NCBI GenBank assembly: GCA_964411065.1
Contig: CAYPJO010000029.1
Location: forward strand, 1 to 21,710
Reading direction: 5' to 3'
From: DYHD01 sp964411065
GTDB lineage: Bacteria > Nitrospirota > Thermodesulfovibrionia > Thermodesulfovibrionales > Dissulfurispiraceae
Length of the DNA: 21,710 bases
The notes under the pieces are model-generated. The model was not told the origin of the DNA, searched no databases, and saw nothing but the letters and a program-made list of their open reading frames with translations. The position numbers and the translations under genes are program-made. Of this stretch, positions 15,451 through 21,710 are shown piece by piece (position 1 is the stretch's first letter; every line of letters begins with the position of its first letter).

Positions 15451-16836
15451 CTATTGAGCTTTTAATTTAGGAATGAAATTAAGAAGGTTATATTCTTTGA
15501 GTTTGCGATAAAGAGTTTTTCTGCTTATACCTAAGACTTCTGCAGCTTTAGATCTATTACCTGCGAAAAGATTTAATACTTGAATAATATGCTGTTTTTC
15601 AACAGCCTGTAATGATAAATTTTCAGGTTCTGTAAAGATCTTTTTAGTGAAAGATTGTGATTTCTTGATGATTTCAGCGGGCAGAACCTGCTCTGTTATT
15701 ATGCCGTTTTCAGTAAGTATTATAGCCCTTTCTATTACATTGCGTAGTTCTCTAACATTCCCTGGCCAGTGGTAGTCTACCAAATATTGCATTATATTGT
15801 TTGATAAGATACAAGGCGGTTGAGGAAAACTTAATTTTCTCAAAAAGTGCTCAACTAATAGGGGAATATCTTCGGGACGCTCTCGCAGGGGAGGAATATT
15901 TATATTAAGGACATTAATACGATGAAAAAGGGCTTCATTAAAACCACCCTTTTTTACCTCTTCTGATAAATTTCTATTTGTGGCAAATAAGAATCTGACA
16001 TCAGCAATTCTTTCCTGCTTCTCACCAACTCGGCGATAAGTATGATTTTCTAATAATCTTAAAAGGGCAGACTGGGCATCCATTGGTAGTTCACCAATCT
16101 CATCTAAAAAGAGTGTCCCACCTTCAGCAAGCATTATCAGCCCCTCATGGGATTGAACAGCACCTGTAAAAGCTCCTTTTGTATATCCAAAGAGTTCACT
16201 TCTTATAAGTTCTTTTTGAAGAGTACCACAGTTTTTTATTATAAAAGGTTTATCTTTCCTTAAACTTTTAAAGTGAATTAAGTTCGCAACCACCTCTTTA
16301 CCTGTGCCGCTCTCTCCAGTGATTAACACAGGGGCATTCGTAGGGGCTACTTTGTCTATCAAATACTTAATTTGTCTAATACTTTGAGATGTGCCAACTA
16401 ACATTGGTTGTTCATAGTTGGTTTTAGAATGCTTCAAGATTAGATTTTCTCTTTGAAGGCACACCTTCTGAAAAGCTTTATCGACAACAAGCTCAAGCCT
16501 TTCTAATGAGAAAGGCTTGGCTATATAATCGTAGGCACCTTTTTTCATAGCAGTTACAGCGCTTTCAATATCTCCATAGCCTGTTATAATTATAATTTCA
16601 GAAGCTGGGTTGGCAACTCGAAAACGCTCCATCAAATCGATGCCGTTGCCATCGGGGAGGCGAATATCGAGAATAATGATATCGAATGCATTTTTTTTAC
16701 AAATAGAGAGACCTTCCTTTGCTGTGCCTGCTGTTAAAACGGTACGACGACTATCTGATAATTCCCTTTTTATTAGCAGTCTAATAGAGTCTTCATCATC
16801 AACCAAAAGAATGAGAATTGGACTATCGGATATCAT
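15451..16836 (-). CDS. NtrC-family sigma-54-dependent response regulator
   Basis: This 461-aa activator has three domains. The receiver (about 7-125) has acidic pocket Asp13/Asp14, phospho-acceptor Asp57 (IIILDIRLPDG) and Lys107 (IAKPF). The AAA+ domain has Walker A GESGTGKE at 174-181, the sigma-54 contact loop GAFTGA at 221-226, and Walker B GGTLFLDE at 239-246. A Fis-type helix-turn-helix (NRSKAAEVLGISRKTLYRKL) lies at about 427-446. I chose ATG 16836 because the receiver begins right after it. An upstream reading to 16920 adds 28 unrelated residues deep inside the kinase gene. It overlaps the kinase 3' end by 14 nt, marking a coupled pair. The likely targets are the adjacent sigma-54-type promoter(s). 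Confidence 0.95.
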   Translation of the reverse strand: MISDSPILILLVDDEDSIRLLIKRELSDSRRTVLTAGTAKEGLSICKKNAFDIIILDIRLPDGNGIDLMERFRVANPASEIIIITGYGDIESAVTAMKKGAYDYIAKPFSLERLELVVDKAFQKVCLQRENLILKHSKTNYEQPMLVGTSQSIRQIKYLIDKVAPTNAPVLITGESGTGKEVVANLIHFKSLRKDKPFIIKNCGTLQKELIRSELFGYTKGAFTGAVQSHEGLIMLAEGGTLFLDEIGELPMDAQSALLRLLENHTYRRVGEKQERIADVRFLFATNRNLSEEVKKGGFNEALFHRINVLNINIPPLRERPEDIPLLVEHFLRKLSFPQPPCILSNNIMQYLVDYHWPGNVRELRNVIERAIILTENGIITEQVLPAEIIKKSQSFTKKIFTEPENLSLQAVEKQHIIQVLNLFAGNRSKAAEVLGISRKTLYRKLKEYNLLNFIPKLKAQ

Positions 16837-18058
16837 CTTGGTAAAACTCGACAGTTTCAAGAGGGATAAAGGCATTAATAGGTAATCGCACTGTAAATGT
16901 TGAGCCCTTCCCCAATTCACTTACAACAGAAATTTCACCGCCGTGGTTTTTCACAATGTTATAACAGGTAGATAGACCTATACCCGTTCCCTTGCCAGGC
17001 GGCTTGGTTGTGAAAAAGGGTTCAAAAAGTTTATCCATATGATCAGGATCAATCCCCTTACCAGTATCAATTATTGAAACTTCAACCCATCGGTTTTCTT
17101 TTATTGAGGTTGTGATAGTTATAGTCCCCTTATTTTCGATTGCATCGATAGAGTTTAAAAGTAAATTCAAAAATACCTGCTTTAACTGAGATAAATCTCC
17201 ATATATAAGAGGCGATAATTTGGAGAGTTTAAGAATGATAAAATTCTGTCTTTTTTTTCTCGCCTGACTTCTTATGAGTTGTATAGTATCTATTATTATC
17301 TGATTAAGATCTAAGGGACTGAATTTTTGCTGTTTTGGACGTCCTAAATCAAGCAGATTCTGCACGATCTCCTTACACCGTTTGCACTCTTTCAGAATAA
17401 TTGTTAGATATTCTTCAAATTCTTTAGATAAAGTTTTGTCAAGATCTTTTTTCATACTTGTTAGTCTGCGTTTTAATCCCTGTGCAAACCCAGAAATTGC
17501 AGTTAGAGGATTGTTTATCTCATGGGCAATTCCTGCTGCCAACATACCAATAGTCGACATCTTTTCAGCCTGATAAAATTTCGCTTGATATTCTTTTTCT
17601 AAAGTTACATCTCTTTTTAAAAGTAGAATACTATAGGGATATCCTGCAGAGTTTCTGAGAGGTGATGCGGTGATCTCGAAATGATGTATTTTGCCTGCAA
17701 TTGGGATCATGGCTACTTGCCTTTGGACTTGATTAACTTGGATGGCAGTAAAAATTGGGCAGTCAGGGCAGATATCTTCTCTTTGCCTGAAAACTTTATA
17801 ACAAAATTTGCCGATAGGGTTTTTATCTTCAAATATCTCAAAATAAAAGCGATTGACAGAGGTGATACGTAAATCTAAAGATATAATTGCCATTACATCA
17901 GTTATGCCCTCTAATATGCTTTGTATATGCTGTTGCTTAACTTCGAGTTGGGCATTAATAGCCTCAAGTTCTGCAATTTTGTCTTGTAATTCTTTATAGT
18001 ATCCAAGCTTTATATATTCAATACCAATAAGGTCTTCAATGGATGGACTAACCTGCAT
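16823..18058 (-). CDS. Soluble PAS-domain sensor histidine kinase
   Basis: The protein is 411 aa with no signal peptide or membrane segment, so the signal is cytosolic. A coiled coil (about 20-46) leads to a PAS domain (about 47-155) with a Cys motif: Cys86 in GKFCYKVF, then Cys97 and Cys100 in ICPDCP. Next come HisKA with phospho-acceptor His179 (AAGIAHEINNPL) and HATPase with N-box NLLLNSIDAIENKG, DTGKGID, FEPFFTTKPPGKGTGIGLS. I chose ATG 18058 because AAGGAGG lies 7 nt before it and it shares a base with the dehydrogenase stop (TAATG). The longer reading from 18127 would sit inside that gene. The Cys triad could bind metal, an Fe-S cluster or a redox signal (inference). Confidence 0.94.
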   Translation of the reverse strand: MQVSPSIEDLIGIEYIKLGYYKELQDKIAELEAINAQLEVKQQHIQSILEGITDVMAIISLDLRITSVNRFYFEIFEDKNPIGKFCYKVFRQREDICPDCPIFTAIQVNQVQRQVAMIPIAGKIHHFEITASPLRNSAGYPYSILLLKRDVTLEKEYQAKFYQAEKMSTIGMLAAGIAHEINNPLTAISGFAQGLKRRLTSMKKDLDKTLSKEFEEYLTIILKECKRCKEIVQNLLDLGRPKQQKFSPLDLNQIIIDTIQLIRSQARKKRQNFIILKLSKLSPLIYGDLSQLKQVFLNLLLNSIDAIENKGTITITTSIKENRWVEVSIIDTGKGIDPDHMDKLFEPFFTTKPPGKGTGIGLSTCYNIVKNHGGEISVVSELGKGSTFTVRLPINAFIPLETVEFYQDDIR

Positions 18059-19206
18059 TACCAAGCCTCCTTGCATATTGCCAACAATTCTTCCCAGGTG
18101 ACCTTTCTTGGATTTGTTAAAAGACAAGCATCATTGGCTGCCATTTTGCACAAAGTCTCTAACGTCGAAGCGTCATTAACAATCGAACCAAGTCTTAGGG
18201 TGATGTCAAATTGATAAAAAAACTCCTCGATAGCCTTAATGGTATCTGAAGCTGAATCAACGACCGATTTTATTTTCATCTTATTATTAAATATGTTTTT
18301 GCCCATATTTGAGAGTTTTTCGCTGCATGCGGGCAGATTAAATCTCAACACATGAGGTAGAAGAATAGGGTGCACCAAACCATGCATTGTGTCAAACATT
18401 CCACCAAGTGCATGGGCAAGAGCATGCACAGCTCCTAAGCTGGCATTGCTAAAAGCCATACCAGCAGCGGTACTTGCTATGCTTAGTTGAGTTAAATATT
18501 TTAAGTCTTTGGTCTCTATGGCTAACTTTAAATTATCAAATATCAATCTCATTGCAAGCAATGATTGTGATTCAGTAAAGGTAGATGCTATCTTTGATAA
18601 ATAAGACTCAATAGCATGACATAAGGCATCAAGGGCAGAAGATATAATTAGATCTTTACTCTTGGTAGTCAATAAAATTGGATCAATAATAGAGATGTTA
18701 GGCACAAGAGTTCGACTAATTATAGACATCTTTATCTGTCTTTTCACATCGGTAATAATTGCGAATTGTGATATGTCAGAACCGCTTCCTGCTGTTGATG
18801 GAATAAAAAGCATCGGAGGAAGTGGTTTCTGGATTCGATTTGCTCCTTCATAATCTCTAATTTGACCTCCGTTGCTCACAATAATAGCTATGCCTTTTGC
18901 AGCATCCATCGGGCTCCCACCGCCTAAGGCAATAATTACATCAGCCTGCTCTGAAAGGTACCTTTCCGCTCCTTTATGAACCTGATAGTCTCTTGGATTA
19001 GACACAACATCTGAATAATAGGACCATTTTAAATTGTCTTTCTCTATCAACTCTATTAAACGTGCAACCCACCCTGCTTTTTCCAATCCAGAGTCACTTA
19101 CTATGAAGACTTTTTTAGCTCCAAGCTGTTTAGCGCATAATCCAACATATTTGATGCTACCGACGCCGAAAATAATTTCTGGAATAGAAAACTTAATCAC
19201 ATTCAT
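18058..19206 (-). CDS. Second iron-containing alcohol dehydrogenase, first gene of the two-component operon
   Basis: This 382-aa paralogue of the dehydrogenase at 13875-15041 shares the fold and active site. GGGSPMDAAKG (95-105) binds nucleotide, and Asp193, His197, His261 and His275 are the predicted metal ligands (DALCHAIES, VHALAHALGG, TMHGLVHP). PSTAGSGSDISQFAIITD matches the family. It appears catalytically intact. Its stop codon is fused to the kinase start (TAATG), so enzyme and signalling proteins are made from one message. It may be regulated by the pair it travels with. A weak GG-N10-GC site lies upstream. Confidence 0.94.
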   Translation of the reverse strand: MNVIKFSIPEIIFGVGSIKYVGLCAKQLGAKKVFIVSDSGLEKAGWVARLIELIEKDNLKWSYYSDVVSNPRDYQVHKGAERYLSEQADVIIALGGGSPMDAAKGIAIIVSNGGQIRDYEGANRIQKPLPPMLFIPSTAGSGSDISQFAIITDVKRQIKMSIISRTLVPNISIIDPILLTTKSKDLIISSALDALCHAIESYLSKIASTFTESQSLLAMRLIFDNLKLAIETKDLKYLTQLSIASTAAGMAFSNASLGAVHALAHALGGMFDTMHGLVHPILLPHVLRFNLPACSEKLSNMGKNIFNNKMKIKSVVDSASDTIKAIEEFFYQFDITLRLGSIVNDASTLETLCKMAANDACLLTNPRKVTWEELLAICKEAW

Positions 19207-19252
19207 AAAGTTGAGAAGAATTTAAAAATTATACTCTCCAGAGGCAGTTTTT

Positions 19253-19266
19253 GCTTAATATTTACC
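19253..19266 (-). promoter_or_regulatory. Weak sigma-54-like site before the second alcohol dehydrogenase
   Basis: The minus strand reads GGTAAATATTAAGC, with GG and GC at the correct 10-nt spacing but poor matches at the other positions. It lies about 47 nt from the start codon. It is noted because the operon encodes its own sigma-54 activator. A chance match in AT-rich DNA is quite possible. Confidence 0.25.
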
Positions 19267-19610
19267 TCTTAAAGTCATGCTTAAATTGGCTTTCCTCATT
19301 CTATTTATAATTATATAAATAATAATAATTTTGTTGTAAAGCCCTTTCTTATATAGTACTTCAGGATAAAATTTAAAAGAGCATTTTTAAAATTACAAAA
19401 CAGTTAAATTTTTCAGGCAATCGATTTTAATACCACTTATCTTAAGTCTATCTTTTTTATTTTTAATTATAATAAATTGATGTTTTTTGTGAATAGTTTT
19501 GGTTAGGTCATTAATGAAATATTCCAAAGGAATTTGAAGCAATTTAAAAAGCTTTTAGGGCATAATAAAATTATTGTTTTATTTAAGCTAATAAGTATGG
19601 AAAAATTTTT

Positions 19611-19640
19611 TTGATTGGATTTTTGAATTTACGCTATAAA
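19611..19640 (+). promoter_or_regulatory. Candidate sigma-70 promoter for the nucleosidase gene
   Basis: TTGATT (19611-19616) and TATAAA (19635-19640) are spaced by 18 nt. The start site would fall near 19647, leaving a 17-nt leader before ATG 19664. Confidence 0.45.
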
Positions 19641-19663
19641 TAAGGAATAATTTATCATCTTTT

Positions 19664-20365
19664 ATGGCTTTGGGAATAGTAGTTGCTACATCCTTAGAAT
19701 TCGATATTATTCTGAGTAATATTACTGAATGCCGGTCTTTTAGGCATAACTATAAATTTTTCTATCAGGGGGAAATTCACAGTAATATACCAGTTATAGC
19801 TTGTGTATGCGGTGTTGGAAAAGTAAATGCTGCCTATGGTGCTACAATAATGCTTGAAGAATTCAAAGTAGATACGGTTTATACAATCGGGATAGGCGGT
19901 GCTTACCCTTCTTCAGGTCTGGGGATAGAAGATATTGTTATTGCGGAAAAGGAGATTTATGGCGATGAAGGATTGGCTTTAAAAAATAGTTTCCATACCC
20001 TGGAAGAGATTCAATTGCCACTTATTGAATGCGACAGTGTTAAATATTACAATGAGTTTAAAATGTATATCCCTCAGGAGTTGAAAAGTTTTCAAAAAAA
20101 AGGAAATTTTGTTACTCTTTCATCATGTACTGGTTCACTGACCAAGGCGTATGTGTTAGAAAAAAAGTTCGATGCAATCTGTGAAAACATGGAAGGTGCA
20201 GCGGTTGCTCATATATGCACTCTCTATGGGAAGCCAAATGTAGAAATTAGAGGGATAAGCAACATCATCAGTGAAAGAACTTCAGAACCGCTGAATAGGC
20301 AGGATTTAATTAAAGCATCTCATAGGGTTCAAGAGTTTTTTATTGAATTTTGTAGAAATCTTTAA
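19664..20365 (+). CDS. mqnB: Futalosine hydrolase-like nucleosidase (menaquinone pathway)
   Basis: This 233-aa protein belongs to the MTA/SAH nucleosidase fold. TIGIGGAYPSSGLGIEDIVI and EIYGDEG (about 74-103), followed by CENMEGAAVAHICTLYGKP (173-191) and VEIRGISNII (193-202), match futalosine hydrolase better than MtnN. The Glu in NMEG binds ribose. Futalosine hydrolase releases hypoxanthine from futalosine to give dehypoxanthine futalosine for menaquinone synthesis. No other mqn gene is in view and the usual late RDR-W stretch is replaced by SERTSEPLN, so the exact substrate is not certain. The ATG lacks a ribosome site. It converges on the CAP pseudogene 8 nt downstream. Confidence 0.78.
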   Translation: MALGIVVATSLEFDIILSNITECRSFRHNYKFFYQGEIHSNIPVIACVCGVGKVNAAYGATIMLEEFKVDTVYTIGIGGAYPSSGLGIEDIVIAEKEIYGDEGLALKNSFHTLEEIQLPLIECDSVKYYNEFKMYIPQELKSFQKKGNFVTLSSCTGSLTKAYVLEKKFDAICENMEGAAVAHICTLYGKPNVEIRGISNIISERTSEPLNRQDLIKASHRVQEFFIEFCRNL

Positions 20366-20373
20366 AGGGGAAA

Positions 20374-20948
20374 TTATTTCTGAATTCTTTCGTAGACTAT
20401 AACGCACATTATTTTGTAAATTTTATGATCTCCGCAGGCAATCCCTGTTAAATTAAATTTTGGGTTAAGCAGAGTCTCTCTGTGCTTTCTCGTATGTATA
20501 CCATCGTTTTATCGGCAGAAAGGGGATGATCTCGTCAGCTGAGGAGAGTCCATAGGATATATTTTCGCCAATATAAAGATAATCGCTTTTTATATATCTT
20601 TTAACTCTATCTAAGGGGAGAAGAGTTATCACTTCCAAGATGGCCTATGGCACCTGTTGTGATCTGGTCTTTTAGATGGTCCCTGGCTGCTTTTGTTAGA
20701 TCTTAATTAGGATAAAGTTGTCCTAATGGATTGGTTTTCATTAAAAGGTTATAACATTCTTTCACTGCCTTTTTACCCTCTTTTGTATTGTATATGGTAT
20801 TTTTAGATATATATTTTAACCCTATGAATTTACTTAGCATGGGCTTTATTTTTATCTGGGCATAAAGTTTGAAATCAGTTCCTGCCTTGTTCATTTCTAA
20901 GATGATTTCTCTTTCAAGTTTGGATATTGTAGCATATTTTCTGTAAAT
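20374..20948 (-). pseudogene. Decayed CAP/SCP-domain protein gene
   Basis: Pieces of one CAP-superfamily protein can be read in order on the minus strand. LEREIILEMNKAGTDFKLYA and EGKKAVKECYNLLMKTNPLG run to an in-frame TAA at 20703-20705. The same frame resumes with AARDHLKDQITTGAIGHLGS. After a frameshift comes YIGENISYGLSSADE. After another shift comes HTRKHRETLLNPKFNLTGIA followed by CGDHKIYKIMCVIVYE, ending at TAA 20374-20376. The ENISYG and GHR-like (KHR) motifs and the C-terminal CGDHKIY are diagnostic. At least one nonsense and two frameshift lesions are present. The N-terminus (normally a signal peptide) is missing at about 20948, next to the IS256-like remnant. Confidence 0.75.
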
Positions 20949-20973
20949 TCAAAATAGGGTATAACCTAAAGGA

Positions 20974-20993
20974 ATTCTCCAAAAAAGGAGGAT
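20974..20993 (+). promoter_or_regulatory. Hairpin covering the transposase ribosome site
   Basis: ATTCTCC (20974-20980) can pair with GGAGGAT (20987-20993) across an A6 loop, with one G:U. This would hide the AGGAGG at 20986-20991 that serves ATG 21001. Hairpins of this kind limit translation of transposase from incoming transcripts in several IS families. That function here is inferred. Confidence 0.4.
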
Positions 20994-21000
20994 TATCCCT

Positions 21001-21275
21001 ATGATTAAGAGTTTATCAAAGAAGGCAAAAAAGTCATTAATGAAGGTTTACAGAATTTCATGAACGGATTTAGTTCATTAGCTGAAGCAATAAGGATAGG
21101 AGCGAGGATGATGCTACAGAGTGCAGTAGAGGAAGAAGTAACAGCATTTCTTGGTAGGGACTATTATGAGAAGGGTGATATGCCCCCGTTTTTGGAACGG
21201 TATAAATACGAAAGAATAGTTAATAAAAACCATGCACCCAAATACTGGAATAACATATTTACGCACCATACCTAA
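21001..21275 (+). mobile_element. IS256-like (mutator) transposase N-terminal remnant, frameshifted
   Basis: ATG 21001 sits 9 nt after AGGAGG but its frame stops after 20 codons. With a 1-nt shift near 21007 the protein reads M-I-K-EFIKEGKKVINEGLQNFM, then AIRIGARMMLQSAVEEEV, TAFLGRDYYEK. This is the N-terminal helical region and LGRxxYE motif of IS256-family transposases. After about 21180 the similarity fades and the frame ends at 21275, so the catalytic DDE core is absent. Similarity is judged by eye and I cannot name the element. It abuts the broken CAP gene on the left. Confidence 0.6.
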
Positions 21276-21318
21276 AGACCTCAGAAGGCCTTTTACCCCC
21301 TCGACTGCTTTGAGGTCT
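21276..21318. repeat. 8-bp inverted repeat at the end of the IS3-type gene
   Basis: AGACCTCA (21276-21283) and TGAGGTCT (21311-21318) are exact complements 27 nt apart. The right arm overlaps the OrfB stop codon. It could be a transcription stop for the transposase or part of an element end. Confidence 0.35.
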
Positions 21319-21710
21319 ATTTATTATAAAAAATCCTATGTTTTTCTATCACCTCCTTTGCCTCCAATGGATTTTCAAAGAGATTTCTGTTTAGGCATTC
21401 ATCTTTAAGCTTACAGCTAAAGCTTCCAAGGTTAACCTTTTGCCAAGGACTGCCTTTTTCTATAAACTCATGACGTATGCCTTATTTTTGAATAAACTTC
21501 TAAAATGTGAAGCTTCTGAACTCAGTTCCCTGATCTGTTCTTATAACTCTGGGAGTGCCATAGATCTTGATACAATCTTCAAGGACTTCTATAAACAACT
21601 TAGCTGAAATGCCAAGACCTACCTCAATACTCAAAGAGAATCTGCTAAAGAGATCTTCAACGGTCATGATTTTAATGCATCTCCTGTAAGGGCCTCAAAG
21701 AGGAAGTCCA
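21317..21710 (-). mobile_element. IS3-family transposase OrfB (rve integrase core), decayed and truncated by window edge
   Basis: The minus strand encodes the integrase core from the right edge. DFLFEALTGDALK, a 1-nt shift near 21668, then KIMTVEDLFSRFSLSIEVGL (first catalytic Asp), YGTPRVIRTDQGTEF (second Asp), and after in-frame TAG and TAA codons HEFIEKGSPWQKVNLGSF, CKLKDECLNRNLFENPLEAK and EKHRIFYNK-stop. This follows the IS3 OrfB order (SPWQN..ESFNGKLRDECLN). The third catalytic residue, Glu in ESF, is Gly here (LGSF). With two stops, one shift and a lost Glu it is inactive. Confidence 0.82.

Larger units (their letters stand above)
19207..19663. other. Very AT-rich divergent intergenic region
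   Basis: It separates the minus-strand dehydrogenase operon from the plus-strand nucleosidase. It carries the two promoter candidates listed at 19253-19266 and 19611-19640. I see no gene, strong repeat or hairpin in the remainder. Confidence 0.5.

Noticed and set aside
16837..16920. 28-residue upstream extension of the response regulator
   Set aside because: It lies inside the kinase gene, and the receiver domain begins directly after ATG 16836.
18059..18127. 23-residue upstream extension of the histidine kinase
   Set aside because: It lies inside the dehydrogenase gene. AAGGAGG and the TAATG junction support ATG 18058.
13874..19206. The two iron alcohol dehydrogenases as a recent duplication
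   Set aside because: They share active-site motifs but differ widely elsewhere, so they look like old paralogues or separate acquisitions rather than a recent copy.
1..21710. CRISPR array, tRNA or rRNA genes
   Set aside because: No regularly spaced repeats, cloverleaf-like sequences or rRNA signatures were seen on reading through the gaps.

Overview
The window is AT-rich bacterial DNA from what looks like an obligately or mainly anaerobic bacterium. The evidence is a tungsten-type aldehyde:ferredoxin oxidoreductase (AOR), a futalosine-hydrolase-like gene (menaquinone by the futalosine route), a biotin synthase with an unusual cluster-ligand pattern, sigma-54-type regulation, and a split ATP synthase locus with only the Fo subunits a and c. 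This suits a Desulfobacterota-like or related thermophilic/sulfate-reducing lineage, but I cannot fix the taxon from sequence alone.

Layout. 1-169 (minus) is the 5' end of a secreted alkaline-phosphatase-family gene that runs off the window. 170-1217 has no intact gene and shows faint decayed coding sequence. 1218-2481 (plus) holds acylphosphatase and biotin synthase, overlapping. 2539-3168 is a HEAT-repeat gene broken by two compensating frameshifts, followed by a 54-aa FmdB-type zinc ribbon gene (3445-3609). 3771-8367 is a tight plus-strand set: purH, a globin-sensor/PsiE membrane fusion, purD and a DUF89 (ARMT1-like) phosphatase, with 4-bp ATGA overlaps at its last two junctions. 8399-9564 is a self-contained atpB-atpE unit with a good sigma-70 promoter and a strong terminator.

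9796-13276 (minus, read right to left) is the AOR unit: AOR, a MoaD/ThiS-like sulfur-carrier protein ending in GGG, a ThiF/MoeB-type E1 enzyme, and an unrecognised 208-aa protein whose N-terminal half resembles a MoaD-type beta-grasp without the terminal GG. Upstream lie an iron-containing alcohol dehydrogenase with a candidate sigma-54 promoter and, further on, a second operon: another iron alcohol dehydrogenase, a soluble PAS histidine kinase and an NtrC-type response regulator, coupled by overlaps. Together these suggest a regulated alcohol/aldehyde/acid redox module with its own cofactor or sulfur-transfer genes.

The right end holds a futalosine-hydrolase-like gene and then a gene graveyard. 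A CAP/SCP-domain gene has decayed on the minus strand, an IS256-like transposase N-terminus is frameshifted on the plus strand, and an IS3-family OrfB with stop codons and a lost catalytic Glu runs off the right edge on the minus strand. I saw no tRNA, rRNA or CRISPR array.
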